The translations under genes and the position numbers were made by a program. The notes beneath the pieces were generated by a model. The model saw nothing but the letters and a program-made list of their open reading frames with translations, searched no databases and was not told where the DNA came from. Shown in pieces: positions 26,142 to 36,511 of a DNA stretch of 64,000 nt. Every line of letters begins with the position of its first letter. Position 1 is the first letter of the stretch. Location: assembly GCA_934277985.1 (NCBI GenBank), contig CAKQWF010000002.1, positions 1-64,000 of the forward strand, given 5' to 3'. The DNA comes from an uncultured Oxalobacter sp. Lineage in GTDB: Bacteria > Pseudomonadota > Gammaproteobacteria > Burkholderiales > Burkholderiaceae_D.

Positions 26142-28265
26142 ATGTTCAATAAAGTAAGCAAGACATTCCAGTACGGTCAGCATACCGTGACGCTGGAAAC
26201 AGGTGAGATTGCGCGCCAGGCCAGCGGCGCTGTGATGGTATCGATGGACGATACCGTAGTGCTGGCAACCGTTGTCGCCAAGGATGATATCAAGCCGGGT
26301 CAGGATTTTTTCCCCCTGACGGTGGATTATATTGAAAAGAGCTATGCCGCCGGCCGTATTCCCGGCAGCTTTTTCAAACGTGAAGGTCGTCCTTCCGAAA
26401 AAGAAACCCTGACCTCGCGTCTGATCGATCGTCCTATCCGTCCATTGTTCCCGGACGGCTATTTCAATGAAGTCCAGGTCATCATCCATGTATTGTCGGT
26501 CAATCCGGAAATCGATCCCGATATTCCGTCCATGATCGGTGCGTCAGCAGCCTTGTGTGTTTCCGGAATTCCTTTCAATGGGCCGCTGGGTGCCGCTCGT
26601 GTCGGTTATATCGATGGTCAGTATGTCCTGAATCCGAATGCATCCCAGCTGCCGCTGTCGCAGCTGGATCTGGTCGTCGCCGGTACCGAACAGGCGGTTT
26701 TGATGGTCGAATCCGAAGCGAAAGAATTGCCGGAAGACGTCATGCTTGGCGCTGTCGTATATGGTCATGAACAGATGAAAGTCGTCATCCAGGCCATTGA
26801 CGAACTGGTACGCGATGGAGGAAAGCCGGAAGTCGAATGGGAACCGCCGGCCAAAAACGAAGCACTGATCGCTGAAGTCACGCGGATTGCCGAAGAAGAA
26901 TTGCGCAAGGCATATCAGATTCGCCAGAAACAGGCACGTTCGACCGAATTGCGCCATATTTATGAAAGGGTCAACCAGACGCTGGCCGCCGAAGCTGAAG
27001 CAAAAGGCGAAGCGGCACCGGATACTGTCGAAGTTGGCAATATCCTGTTCGAACTGGAAGCACGGATTGTCCGTTCCCAGATTCTGGACGGCGAACCCCG
27101 TATCGACGGACGTGATACCCGTACGGTACGTCCGATCACCATCCGTACCGGTGTGCTGCCGAGAACGCACGGATCTGCGCTCTTCACGCGTGGTGAAACG
27201 CAGGCATTGGTCGTCGCTACACTGGGTACTTCACGCGACAACCAGAAAATCGATGGACTGATGGGCGAATACAGCGATGCATTCATGATGCATTACAATA
27301 TGCCGCCGTTCGCAACCGGTGAAACGGGCCGTGTCGGTACCCCGAAGCGTCGTGAAATCGGTCATGGTCGTCTGGCAAAACGCGCACTGGTCGCCTGTCT
27401 GCCTTCTCAGGAAGAATTCAGCTATTCCATCCGTCTGGTATCGGAAATCATGGAATCCAACGGTTCCTCGTCGATGGCATCCGTTTGCGGCGGTTCGCTG
27501 GCATTGATGGATGCTGGCGTTCCGGTCAAGACGCATGTCGCCGGTATCGCCATGGGGCTGATCAAGGAAGGCAACAAGTTCGCGGTTCTGACCGATATTC
27601 TGGGCGATGAAGACCACCTCGGCGATATGGACTTCAAGGTCGCCGGTACGGAAAAAGGCGTGACAGCCTTGCAGATGGATATCAAGATCCAGGGCATTAC
27701 CAAGGAAATCATGCAGGTCGCGCTGGCACAGGCACGCGAAGGCCGCATGCACATTCTGGGCAAGATGCAGGAAGCGATGCCGCACTTCAAGACAGAATTG
27801 TCCGACTTTGCACCGCGTCTGATTACGATGCGTATCAATCCGGAAAAAATCCGTGATGTGATCGGCAAGGGCGGTGCCGTCATCCGTGCGTTGACCGAAG
27901 AAACCGGCGCGCAGATCGATATCAGCGATGATGGTGTCGTCACGATTGCATCCGTCGATGCGGCAGCCGGTCAGGAAGCCAAACGCCGTATTGAAGAACT
28001 GACGGCTTCTGTTGAAGTCGGCAAAATCTATGACGGTACTGTCTTGAAATTGCTGGATTTCGGCGCTATTGTTCAGATATTGCCCGGTCGTGATGGCTTG
28101 TTGCATATCAGCCAGATTGCAAACGAACGTGTCAATGCCGTATCGGATTATCTGGAGGAAGGACAGTCGGTTCGTGTCAAGGTTCTTGAAACGGATGACC
28201 GTGGCCGGATCAAATTGTCCATGAAAGCCGTCGCTGCAGAAGAAAACAACGCTTCGGCAGAATAA
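26142..28265 (+). CDS. pnp: Polyribonucleotide nucleotidyltransferase (PNPase)
   Basis: A 707-residue 3'-5' phosphorolytic exoribonuclease, part of RNA decay complexes. Two RNase PH domains (the second with [14 protein letters not shown] sequence [19 protein letters not shown]) flank a helical domain; a KH domain (about 555-615, [20 protein letters not shown]) and an S1 domain (about 620-690, [20 protein letters not shown]) complete it. Length and order are standard. The SD AAAGGAA is good. It is followed by a strong terminator. Confidence 0.98.
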   Translation: MFNKVSKTFQYGQHTVTLETGEIARQASGAVMVSMDDTVVLATVVAKDDIKPGQDFFPLTVDYIEKSYAAGRIPGSFFKREGRPSEKETLTSRLIDRPIRPLFPDGYFNEVQVIIHVLSVNPEIDPDIPSMIGASAALCVSGIPFNGPLGAARVGYIDGQYVLNPNASQLPLSQLDLVVAGTEQAVLMVESEAKELPEDVMLGAVVYGHEQMKVVIQAIDELVRDGGKPEVEWEPPAKNEALIAEVTRIAEEELRKAYQIRQKQARSTELRHIYERVNQTLAAEAEAKGEAAPDTVEVGNILFELEARIVRSQILDGEPRIDGRDTRTVRPITIRTGVLPRTHGSALFTRGETQALVVATLGTSRDNQKIDGLMGEYSDAFMMHYNMPPFATGETGRVGTPKRREIGHGRLAKRALVACLPSQEEFSYSIRLVSEIMESNGSSSMASVCGGSLALMDAGVPVKTHVAGIAMGLIKEGNKFAVLTDILGDEDHLGDMDFKVAGTEKGVTALQMDIKIQGITKEIMQVALAQAREGRMHILGKMQEAMPHFKTELSDFAPRLITMRINPEKIRDVIGKGGAVIRALTEETGAQIDISDDGVVTIASVDAAAGQEAKRRIEELTASVEVGKIYDGTVLKLLDFGAIVQILPGRDGLLHISQIANERVNAVSDYLEEGQSVRVKVLETDDRGRIKLSMKAVAAEENNASAE

Positions 28266-28306
28266 GGATTGCTCCGTTTCTGGCGCATGTGCCGGACGCA
28301 GTCCTG

Positions 28307-28340
28307 AAAAATCCTCCCGGTATTCTCCGGGAGGATTTTT
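28307..28340 (+). terminator. Intrinsic terminator after pnp
   Basis: AAAAATCCTCCCGG and CCGGGAGGATTTTT form a 14-bp stem with a six-base loop, ending in a T run. Confidence 0.92.
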
Positions 28341-28488
28341 GTTTGACCGGAAACGGTTTGATGAATGAAATCGAAAGAAACACGGTAAAAGGGTATATTG
28401 CCATGGCGACGTCCTGTCTCCGGAATATCATGTCGGGCGTTTGGGTATCGGGTTTCTTTCAGGATATCCCGAAAGGGGAAAAGAACAG

Positions 28489-29469
28489 ATGAAAGCGATT
28501 GAAATTATCGACCAGGGGTCGAAGGGTTATCTTCAACTGACAGAAAGACCGGTTCCGGTAGCGGGGCCCGGTGAAGTATTGATCCGCGTGCATGCTGCCG
28601 GCATCAACCGTCCTGACGTGTTGCAGCGTATCGGCCGTTATGTAGTACCGAAAGGCGCACCGGATATTCCGGGTCTTGAAATCGCCGGTGAAATCGTCGG
28701 CGGCGATCTGTCAGGCAGTGACTTCAAGGTCGGCGATATGGTTTGTGCGCTTGTACAGGGGGGCGGGTATGCCGAATACTGTACAGCCTGCACCAGACTG
28801 TGTTTGCCGATTCCGAAAGGACTGACACCGATCGAGGCGGCATCGTTACCGGAAACCTATTTTACGGTCTGGAGCAATGTCTATGATTTCGGTAGATTGA
28901 AGGAAGGTGAAAGTCTGCTGGTTCAGGCAGGCGCTTCCGGTATCGGCGTTACGGCTATCCAGATGGCGCAGGCGATGGGGCATCGCGTATTCACCACGGC
29001 ACGGACGGAAGACAAATGCCGTGCCTGTGAAAAGCTTGGTGCCGAACGGTGCGTCAACTCGACCACGGAAAATTTTGCCGAATATATCAGGCAGGCGACA
29101 AATGGCAGGGGTGTCGATGTCATTCTGGATATTATCGGCGCGGCCGTTCTCGACAAGGAAATCGACTGTCTGGCCGATGAAGGACGTCTCGTTCTGATCG
29201 CGTATTTGGGCGGCCGTCTCGGTACTGTGGACCTGGCACAGATCGTACACCGGCAGTTGATGGTCACCGGTTCGACACTTCGCCCGCGTTCAAATGACTT
29301 CAAAGCGGAAATCGCGGCCAATCTGAGAAAACATGTCTGGCCACTGATCGAAGCAGGGAAGATCAAACCGGTCATTTACCGGGTATTCCCGCTGGCGGAA
29401 GCCATGCAGGCCCAGAAACTGATGCAGTCCAATACCCATTTCGGGAAAATCGTGCTGCAGGTGATCTGA
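28489..29469 (+). CDS. NAD(P)H quinone oxidoreductase, PIG3/zinc-free MDR family
   Basis: A 326-residue medium-chain dehydrogenase/reductase of the zinc-free quinone oxidoreductase group. It has the GroES-like N-terminal domain (VHAAGINRPDVLQRIGRYVV), the PETYFTVWSNVYD segment and the nucleotide-binding QAGASGIGVTAIQMAQAMGH; the C-terminal part contains VTGSTLRPRS typical of PIG3-like members. Probable one-electron quinone reduction with NADPH; the in vivo substrate is unknown. The SD AAAGGGG supports ATG 28489 over an upstream in-frame codon. Confidence 0.9.
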   Translation: MKAIEIIDQGSKGYLQLTERPVPVAGPGEVLIRVHAAGINRPDVLQRIGRYVVPKGAPDIPGLEIAGEIVGGDLSGSDFKVGDMVCALVQGGGYAEYCTACTRLCLPIPKGLTPIEAASLPETYFTVWSNVYDFGRLKEGESLLVQAGASGIGVTAIQMAQAMGHRVFTTARTEDKCRACEKLGAERCVNSTTENFAEYIRQATNGRGVDVILDIIGAAVLDKEIDCLADEGRLVLIAYLGGRLGTVDLAQIVHRQLMVTGSTLRPRSNDFKAEIAANLRKHVWPLIEAGKIKPVIYRVFPLAEAMQAQKLMQSNTHFGKIVLQVI

Positions 29470-29484
29470 AACTGCTGATTTGTT

Positions 29485-30228
29485 TCAGGCAGGATGGCGT
29501 TTGCGGAAAACCAGATCCCAGACGCCATGTCCGAGCCTTAAGCCGCGTTTTTCAAATTTGGTCACCGGCCTGTAATCGGGACACTGTGCGTATCCGGATG
29601 CCGTATTTTGCAGGCCGCGTTCTCCACCCAGTACTTCCAGCATTTGTTCCGCGTAATTCTGCCAGTCTGTCGCACAATGCAGGTAGCCGTTGTCTGCAAG
29701 ACGGCTGACGAGCAGGCGGACGAAATCCGGCTGTATCAGACGTCGTTTGTGATGGCGAGCCTTGTGCCATGGATCCGGGAAGAAAATATGTACGCCATTG
29801 AGTGAATTTTCGGCAATCATGTTTTCCAGTACTTCGACGGCATCATGCTGGATGATCCGTATGTTGGACAATCGTTTTTCCCCGATCTGTTTGAGCAGGC
29901 TACCGACACCGGGTGTATGGACTTCCACGCCGATAAAATCCAGCTCCGGCCGGCTTTCGGCGATTGTCGCGGTGGTCTCGCCCATCCCGAAACCGATTTC
30001 CAGAATGACCGGCGCCGTTCTTCCGAATGTTTTTGCGTAATCGAGCGTTTCCCTGGCAAATGGCAGACAATATGCAGGCCCAAGTTCACGAATGGCGCGT
30101 TCCTGTCCTGTGGAAAGGCGTCCGGCACGCGTGACGAAACTTCGGATGCGACGTGTTTCCGGATCGAAAAACATGGGTTTCCCGGAAGAATGCATAACAG
30201 GCTGGTCTGGCATAATCGGCTGTGTCAT
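29485..30228 (-). CDS. trmB: tRNA (guanine-N7-)-methyltransferase
   Basis: A 247-residue SAM-dependent enzyme that forms m7G46 in the tRNA variable loop. It shows the SAM-binding motif LEIGFGMGE, the second acidic motif [11 protein letters not shown], the family hallmark [16 protein letters not shown] and the C-terminal [17 protein letters not shown]. Length is typical. It converges on the quinone oxidoreductase gene with a 15-bp gap and no obvious terminator. Confidence 0.96.
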   Translation of the reverse strand: MTQPIMPDQPVMHSSGKPMFFDPETRRIRSFVTRAGRLSTGQERAIRELGPAYCLPFARETLDYAKTFGRTAPVILEIGFGMGETTATIAESRPELDFIGVEVHTPGVGSLLKQIGEKRLSNIRIIQHDAVEVLENMIAENSLNGVHIFFPDPWHKARHHKRRLIQPDFVRLLVSRLADNGYLHCATDWQNYAEQMLEVLGGERGLQNTASGYAQCPDYRPVTKFEKRGLRLGHGVWDLVFRKRHPA

Positions 30229-30404
30229 CAGGTAAAACGGAATGAGAGCGTCATTTTACGCAGGTTTGAAAAGCTTGGGAACCGACATTTCAGGCTGTCT
30301 GGCGTTTGGCAGACGCATCGGAAACATGTCGCTACTTCCGGAATGCCATATATGGATCGGAAACCGTGCGGGATACTGCACGGTACATATATGGATTGGC
30401 GGAA

Positions 30405-31763
30405 TCAGCGTTTTTTCGTATAAAAAAACAACAGCCAGCATGCCAGAAAGAACAGCAACAGTACGATGGAGAGACACCATACCACCATGCCTTGCCCCAG
30501 CATGACCAGCGGAACGGCAAGTGATGTCCAGAAACCACCGCCCATGATCGGTTCATGAAGCAGTTGTTTATAACCGAAGGCTTCCGCAGCGACGGTTTTG
30601 TTGTCGGGATCGACTGTACGTAACAACATCAGCCCGGTGGCGGTTACACCGGTTGCCTGTCCCAGTTCGGCGATCGAACGCTCGAACCATGCCTGATCGA
30701 AAATGCGTGGACCGATGATCAGGACAGCGCAAATATTCCAGAGCATGCCAAAAGCGATCAGAATACACAATGGAGCCCAATAGGAAAGGACGAATTCCAC
30801 ACGGATGGATGCGATGGCGGCGACGACCAGAAAATCCAGCGCGGCACCAGTGACACGTTGCATCTGGCCATGATCGGCCAGTTTGTCCAGTCCTGTTTTT
30901 CTCAATGCGATCTGGAGCAAAACGCCGCCGATCATGCATAAGGGGAACAGCGGCAGACTTTGCATGATTTTCATCTCATGAAACGATGCCGGCGTGATAT
31001 GTTCGGTCAGGATCAGCGCTTCCTTGATGCCGTATCCGATCAGTATGGCGATACCGACGAGCGCGATATGCAGTGCCAGAGAATCGACAGAAGCGGAATA
31101 GACGGTCTGCCATCCGGCCGGCGGACGTTTGTCGCAGGGATAGATGCCGATACGTTCCATCCGTGTTTTGTCGGCGAATGTCCGGATATCGCTGATGTCA
31201 CCGCGTCGTACGGCAATATTGATGAGAATCATGCCGGTGACAATGCCCAGTACCAGACCGCAAGTCGCCACCGTGTAACCCAGGTCGGCGCCTGCAGGCC
31301 AGCCAAGTTCTGCGAAAGTTTCCGACAGGCCGCCGACTGTTCCATGACCACCTTCAAAGCCGATTTCCAGCAGATTGCCGAAAACATCCGGTACGTTGAA
31401 AAACGGTGCCAGCAGAAAAAAGACCAGTCCCAGGCCGACGACATATTGCCCCCAGGCAATGATTTGTCCGAAACAGAACTGGGGTGCGGTCAGATGCCAT
31501 ATTTTTTTCAGGGATGTCGGAGATATACCGAGAAACAGGCCGGCAAAAACGATGTTTATCAGAAATCCCGGCAGCTTGCCGAAAGCGATGAACCAGTCAG
31601 GTGAAATGACGTGTCCCAGCGTATTGATCGCTGCCAGTCCGATGAAACCGCCGATGACGGAAGACGGGATGAAAAGGCGCTGGAAGATCGGAAAAAAGGA
31701 CCGGATGGCCATTCCCGTTGCCAGAAGAACGCAGATGGCGCAAAAAGACATGATGGCTGTCAT
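30405..31763 (-). CDS. gltS: Sodium/glutamate symporter (GltS family)
   Basis: A 452-residue integral membrane transporter with about ten hydrophobic segments in two inverted halves, each holding a glycine-rich loop: GFEGGHGTVGGLSETF in the first and AELGQATGVTATGLMLLR in the second, the reentrant signatures of the GltS family. It imports glutamate or a related anion with Na+. The start at MTAIMSFCAICVLL gives the first helix directly; a GTG 54 bp upstream adds a basic, non-family stretch. The substrate could differ from glutamate. It is 176 bp upstream of trmB on the same strand. Confidence 0.88.
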   Translation of the reverse strand: MTAIMSFCAICVLLATGMAIRSFFPIFQRLFIPSSVIGGFIGLAAINTLGHVISPDWFIAFGKLPGFLINIVFAGLFLGISPTSLKKIWHLTAPQFCFGQIIAWGQYVVGLGLVFFLLAPFFNVPDVFGNLLEIGFEGGHGTVGGLSETFAELGWPAGADLGYTVATCGLVLGIVTGMILINIAVRRGDISDIRTFADKTRMERIGIYPCDKRPPAGWQTVYSASVDSLALHIALVGIAILIGYGIKEALILTEHITPASFHEMKIMQSLPLFPLCMIGGVLLQIALRKTGLDKLADHGQMQRVTGAALDFLVVAAIASIRVEFVLSYWAPLCILIAFGMLWNICAVLIIGPRIFDQAWFERSIAELGQATGVTATGLMLLRTVDPDNKTVAAEAFGYKQLLHEPIMGGGFWTSLAVPLVMLGQGMVVWCLSIVLLLFFLACWLLFFYTKKR

Positions 31764-32002
31764 GAGAGGCTTTCGTATCGGATTCGTCCGGAAACAGGGT
31801 CGCCGGCGGAAAAACACGGTGACAGGTGATGCCGGCCTGGATAATACAACAGCGGCAGTCAGACGAGACCGTAAGGAAATAATGCATCATCGGAATCATT
31901 TTCTCATGATACGGATCAGTTATCATGCGATTTTCGGTATATGAGGGCATGCGCTGTCGCGTACAGGAGACGTGCTCGTATTGCCTGTATGAGACAGGCA
32001 AC

Positions 32003-32026
32003 AAAAAACCCGCCTTGCGCGGGTTT
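32003..32026 (-). terminator. Intrinsic terminator of tRNA-Leu
   Basis: On the minus strand AAACCCGC and GCGGGTTT pair around a five-base loop and end in a T run, 15 bp 3' of the tRNA. A second small stem, TTGCCTGT/ACAGGCAA, lies at 31981-32001. Confidence 0.85.
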
Positions 32027-32040
32027 CGTTTTTGCGGATC

Positions 32041-32125
32041 TGGTGCCCACGGAGGGATTTGAACCCCCACACCTCGCGGCACATGGACCTGAACCATGCG
32101 CGTCTACCAATTCCGCCACGTGGGC
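32041..32125 (-). tRNA. tRNA-Leu (anticodon CAG)
   Basis: An 85-nt class II tRNA on the minus strand. The acceptor stem is GCCCACG/CGTGGGC, the D arm contains GGCGGAATTGGTAGACGC, the anticodon stem CATGG/CCATG holds loop TTCAGGT (anticodon CAG, codon CUG), followed by a long variable arm TGCCGCGAGGTG, T arm GGTTCAAATCC and an encoded CCA. Confidence 0.97.
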
Positions 32126-32211
32126 ATTTGCTGTATCTGCTATTATACAAGTTTTCGACCGTTTTGACCAGTCATTCCGACTGTGAACTCAACTGCCGAA
32201 ACAGGTTTGCT

Positions 32212-32239
32212 ATTATAACGTGATACAAAGATATGTCAA
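32212..32239 (-). promoter_or_regulatory. Consensus sigma-70 promoter of tRNA-Leu
   Basis: On the minus strand TTGACA (32234-32239) and TATAAT (32212-32217) are both perfect, with a 16-bp spacer. A second TATAAT at 32142-32147, closer to the tRNA, may be an additional -10. Confidence 0.88.
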
Positions 32240-32319
32240 CAGTCTTGCGTAATCCGGCAAAAGAAAGGATGATGAGATTGTTGTATTGCCGCGATGAACC
32301 CTTTTGATCAAGAAAACTT

Positions 32320-34704
32320 TTGAAAAAATATCCTTACCCCATTCCCAGTCGGGAAGAAATTATCGAATCCCTGCGTCAGACAAGCAGGGGACGGAGTGCC
32401 AAAACCATTGCACGGGAACTTCATGTCAAAAAAGCAGGCATGGAAGGCCTGTTGAAACGTCTGGAAGCCATGGAACGTGATGGCCAGCTGATGTGCGATG
32501 CCAAGGGCAATTACAAGATCAATACCGCAACCCATTTCATCACCGGTTATGTCCATTCGCATCCGGATGGATACGGTTTTGTGATCCGAGATGACGGCGG
32601 GGAAGATATTTTCCTGTCCGAGAATGAGATGCAGAAGGTCATGCACAATGACAGGGTGCAGGTTCGTGTCGTGAATACGGATCGCAAGGGACGTCAGGAA
32701 GGCGTCATTGTTTCTGTGACGAATCGTGCACATACCCATATTGTCGGACGGTTGGTCAATGAAAACGGTGTCTGGCTGATCGTTCCGGAAGACCGTCGCA
32801 TCGTTCATGACATTCTGGTGGATGGTTCTCCCGGCAAGGCCAAAGCCGGCCAGATCGTCAACGCGCAGCTGGTTTCGCAACCGTCACGCTATACCCAGCC
32901 GGTGGCGCGGATTGTCGAAGTCCTTGGTGATATCGATGATCCGGGAGTGGAAATCGAAATCGCCGTGCGCAAGTTCGGCCTGCCGCACATATTTTCCCAT
33001 GAAGCCTTGTCGGAAGCGGAACGTCTGCCGGATCAGGTATTGCCGGAAGACTTCGAGGGACGTGTCGATTTGCGGGATATTCCACTGGTGACGATTGACG
33101 GAGAGGATGCGCGCGATTTCGATGATGCGGTGTATTGCGAGCCTGTGAAACTGGCGGGTGCTGATGCCTACCGGCTGATCGTCGCGATTGCTGATGTCAG
33201 TCATTATGTGAAACCGAATGCTCCGCTGGACAAGGATGCGCTTTTGCGTGCGACGTCGGTGTATTTCCCGCGCCGTGTCATTCCGATGTTGCCGGAGAAA
33301 TTGTCCAATGGCTTATGTTCGCTCAATCCGGATGTGGATCGGCTTGTTCTGGTTTGTGATGCACTGGTCTCATCCGAAGGGGAAGTGAGCGCTTACCAGT
33401 TTTATCCGGCGGTGATGCATTCGGCTGCACGCATGACCTATACGGAAGTCGCTGCGATTCTTGCCAACCAGAGAGGACCTGAAGCCGCGATTTATGCCGG
33501 TCTGGTGCCGCATCTGATGGATCTTTACGGATTGTACAAAGTACTGGCGGCTGCACGCGAAAAACGGGGGGCGATCGATTTCGAGACGGTCGAAACCTAT
33601 ATCGTCAGCAATGAAGCCGGAAAAATCGAGAAGATTTTGCCGCGTGTGCGTAACGATGCGCACAAGCTGATCGAAGAGTGCATGCTGGCGGCCAATGTCT
33701 GTGCGGCCGATTTCATGAAACGTTCCCATCATCCTGGGACTTATCGTGTACATGCACAGCCCAATGAACAGAAACTCGAACAGGTCAGAACGTTTCTTGC
33801 GCAGATCGGGTTGTCGCTGGGAGGCGGCGATTCACCGGCTCCGTCCGATTATGCAGCACTGATCAAACAGATCGAGTCGAGGCCCGATGCACCGTTGTTG
33901 CAGACCATGTTGTTGCGTTCGATGCAACAGGCCATGTACAGCCCGGACAATATCGGCCATTTCGGTCTGGCATATGAAGCATATACGCATTTCACGAGCC
34001 CGATCAGACGGTATCCTGATTTGCTGACGCATCGTGTCATCAAGGCAGTTCTGGCAGGAAAACGTTATGTCCCGCAGGGTATCGACCGACGCATGCTCAA
34101 TACCCAGGTTCCGGGTTCGATACGCAAGCAGATGTTGCAGGAAAAGACAGGCAAGGCAAAAAAAGCCAGTGCGGAGGAAGCCATCTGGGAGGCGCTGGGT
34201 TTGCATTGTTCAGCCAATGAACGACGTGCCGATGATGCCTCTCGGGATGTCGAGGCATGGCTCAAATGTTATTTCATCCGGGACAAACTGGGTGAACATT
34301 TTACCGGCACGATTTCCGGTGTGGCCGGTTTCGGTATTTTTGTCCAGCTTGATGATTTGTTTATTGAAGGGATGGTACATGTTGCTGATCTGGGAAGCGA
34401 CTATTACCATTTCGATGAAATACGTCATGAATTGCGTGGCGAACGTACCGGTGTCCGTTATCAGCTGACGGATCGTGTGATCGTACAAGTCAGCCGTGTC
34501 GACATGGATGCACGCCAGATCGATTTGCTGATCGTCGATGGACCGTTCAGGGCTACGGATGCTGCCGGCGAAAAAGGACCGGCCAGCCAGCCCGGACAGC
34601 ATGTCATATTCGACAGGTACAAAAAACGGAATATCGCTGCGTTGACCGACAAGGATGCCAGAATAGAGCCTGTGCATGCGGGACGACGCCAGCGGTCGCG
34701 GTGA
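32320..34704 (+). CDS. rnr: Ribonuclease R
   Basis: A 794-residue processive 3'-5' exoribonuclease of the RNB family that degrades structured RNA and acts in trans-translation and cold response. Domains in order: winged helix (about 5-65), cold-shock OB folds (about 70-220), RNB catalytic domain with the metal site VTIDGEDARDFDDAVY (about 260-275), and a C-terminal S1 domain (GTISGVAGFGIFVQL, about 665-745) with a basic tail. An in-frame TGA 15 bp upstream limits the start, leaving TTG 32320 (MKKYPYPIPSREE as in relatives) with only a weak SD. First gene of rnr-rlmB-cysE. Confidence 0.96.
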   Translation: MKKYPYPIPSREEIIESLRQTSRGRSAKTIARELHVKKAGMEGLLKRLEAMERDGQLMCDAKGNYKINTATHFITGYVHSHPDGYGFVIRDDGGEDIFLSENEMQKVMHNDRVQVRVVNTDRKGRQEGVIVSVTNRAHTHIVGRLVNENGVWLIVPEDRRIVHDILVDGSPGKAKAGQIVNAQLVSQPSRYTQPVARIVEVLGDIDDPGVEIEIAVRKFGLPHIFSHEALSEAERLPDQVLPEDFEGRVDLRDIPLVTIDGEDARDFDDAVYCEPVKLAGADAYRLIVAIADVSHYVKPNAPLDKDALLRATSVYFPRRVIPMLPEKLSNGLCSLNPDVDRLVLVCDALVSSEGEVSAYQFYPAVMHSAARMTYTEVAAILANQRGPEAAIYAGLVPHLMDLYGLYKVLAAAREKRGAIDFETVETYIVSNEAGKIEKILPRVRNDAHKLIEECMLAANVCAADFMKRSHHPGTYRVHAQPNEQKLEQVRTFLAQIGLSLGGGDSPAPSDYAALIKQIESRPDAPLLQTMLLRSMQQAMYSPDNIGHFGLAYEAYTHFTSPIRRYPDLLTHRVIKAVLAGKRYVPQGIDRRMLNTQVPGSIRKQMLQEKTGKAKKASAEEAIWEALGLHCSANERRADDASRDVEAWLKCYFIRDKLGEHFTGTISGVAGFGIFVQLDDLFIEGMVHVADLGSDYYHFDEIRHELRGERTGVRYQLTDRVIVQVSRVDMDARQIDLLIVDGPFRATDAAGEKGPASQPGQHVIFDRYKKRNIAALTDKDARIEPVHAGRRQRSR

Positions 34705-34731
34705 ACGGAATTTTGCAATATCGGAAACAAA

Positions 34732-35478
34732 ATGAAAAACAAGGTTATATTCGGTTTTCATGCCGTGACATCACGTTTGCGTCATGAAGCGGCATCGGTG
34801 GAAGAATTGCTGGTCGATTCGGAACGCAATGACCGACGCATGCAGGATTTGCAAAAGATGGCGAAAGAAGCCGGTATCCGTATCATTGCAGCGGACAGTG
34901 CAAGGCTGGACAAAATGGTGGGGACGCGGCGTCATCAGGGAGTGGTTGCGATCGCCTCGCCGTTGTCGCTGGCGAAAAATCTCGATGAATTGCTGGATGC
35001 GATCGAGGGGCCGCCACTGCTGCTGGTACTGGATGGTATTACCGATCCGCATAATCTTGGCGCCTGCCTGCGGGTGGCAGACAGTGTAGGTGCGCATGCA
35101 GTCATTGCGCCGAAAGACCGTTCGGTCGGGATCAACGCCACAGTGGAAAAAGTGGCAAGCGGTGCTGCGCAGACTGTGCCCTATATTACCGTTACCAATC
35201 TGGCACGGACGCTTCGCCAACTCAGGGAACGGGATATCTGGGTCGTCGGAACTTCCGACGATGCAGGGAAAAGCCTTTATGAGGTGGATTATGCAGCCGG
35301 AACCGCTTTCGTGATGGGATCGGAGGGGGAAGGCATGCGGCGTCTGACCCGGGAAACCTGTGATGAGCTGGTCGCGATTCCGATGTTCGGTTCCGTCGAG
35401 AGCCTGAATATTTCCGTAGCGTCCGGTATCTGTCTGTATGAAGCACGCCGTCAGCGGCTCCTGAAAACACCATCATAA
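34732..35478 (+). CDS. rlmB: 23S rRNA 2'-O-ribose methyltransferase RlmB
   Basis: A 248-residue SPOUT-family enzyme that methylates the ribose of G2251 in the 23S rRNA peptidyl-transferase P loop. It has an N-terminal L30e-like substrate domain ([12 protein letters not shown]...) and a trefoil-knot SAM domain with [32 protein letters not shown] and [18 protein letters not shown]. It lies 27 bp after rnr, a widespread pairing. Confidence 0.96.
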   Translation: MKNKVIFGFHAVTSRLRHEAASVEELLVDSERNDRRMQDLQKMAKEAGIRIIAADSARLDKMVGTRRHQGVVAIASPLSLAKNLDELLDAIEGPPLLLVLDGITDPHNLGACLRVADSVGAHAVIAPKDRSVGINATVEKVASGAAQTVPYITVTNLARTLRQLRERDIWVVGTSDDAGKSLYEVDYAAGTAFVMGSEGEGMRRLTRETCDELVAIPMFGSVESLNISVASGICLYEARRQRLLKTPS

Positions 35479-35552
35479 AGCCGGCAGGCTGTGTACATTT
35501 TCCCGGAAACGGTTATCATCTTGTTCCCGGATTGTTAATTATTGTCTTGAAC

Positions 35553-36302
35553 ATGTTTCGTCATTTACGCGAAGATATCAAAAGTATCATTGAACGCGAT
35601 CCTGCCGCGCGCAATACCTGGGAAGTGTTGACTTGTTATCCGGGATTCCAGGCCATTCTCGTTCATCGCGTTTCGCACTGGTGCTGGAATCACGGGCTGA
35701 AATGGTTCGCCCGTTTTTTCTCGCATCTGGCGCGTATCGTGACGGGCATCGAAATTCATCCCGGAGCAGTCATCGGCAGGCGTGTTTTCATTGACCATGG
35801 ATGTGGTGTCGTCATCGGTGAAACGGCTGAAGTCGGAGACGATTGCACGATCTATCAGGGGGTGACGCTGGGTGGTACTTCGCTCAGTAAAGGTAAAAAA
35901 CGGCATCCGACGCTTGAACGGGGTGTCATTATCGGTGCTGGCGCCAAGGTACTGGGCAGCTTTACGGTCGGCGAGATGGCCAAGGTCGGTTCCAATGCGG
36001 TAGTCGTCAGACCGGTGCCAGCCGGTGCGACGGCTGTCGGCAATCCGGCACGGATTATCCAGAAAGATGAAAAACGCGATAAAACCGATGCCGCCAGCGT
36101 CCTTTTTTCCGCTTACGGCATTACGCCAAACGAGGATGATCCGCTGATCAAGGCCTTGCGCGGGCTGATCAATAATGCGGCGGCTCAGGAACATCAGCTC
36201 AAAAATATCATCGCCGCACTGGAAGCTGCGAAAATTCCGCTTGAAACATTGCCTGAAGAAGACAAGGTCAGTTCGGAACAACTTAACAAGCTGGTGGAAT
36301 AA
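35553..36302 (+). CDS. cysE: Serine O-acetyltransferase
   Basis: Makes O-acetylserine from serine and acetyl-CoA for cysteine synthesis and, through N-acetylserine, the inducer of CysB-type regulators. It has the N-terminal helical domain ([20 protein letters not shown]), then left-handed beta-helix hexapeptide repeats (about 60-165) including [19 protein letters not shown] and [20 protein letters not shown]. The C-terminus extends about 60 residues beyond the helix. I start at MFRHLRED; a GTG- or ATG-type start 21 bp upstream is possible. It lies 74 bp after rlmB. Confidence 0.95.
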   Translation: MFRHLREDIKSIIERDPAARNTWEVLTCYPGFQAILVHRVSHWCWNHGLKWFARFFSHLARIVTGIEIHPGAVIGRRVFIDHGCGVVIGETAEVGDDCTIYQGVTLGGTSLSKGKKRHPTLERGVIIGAGAKVLGSFTVGEMAKVGSNAVVVRPVPAGATAVGNPARIIQKDEKRDKTDAASVLFSAYGITPNEDDPLIKALRGLINNAAAQEHQLKNIIAALEAAKIPLETLPEEDKVSSEQLNKLVE

Positions 36303-36511
36303 GACATCATCTGAATGACTGTTTTGCCGGAATTTGGCAAACAATCCACGCTGTTGCAAGTTTTACATCTTTTTCCTTCCGAACGGTTTATTTCGTCGAC
36401 AGATTTATTTAACATGAACGCAAGGCCCGTCATGTGATGGTCGCCATGAAGACTGTTTGTCATTGTCGATGGCACGACAGCCGGAATTTCCCTGTCGGAA
36501 AGGAGAAGGCG

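Noticed and set aside
31916..32186. Short frames across tRNA-Leu on both strands
   Set aside because: They are readings of the tRNA gene and its flanks.
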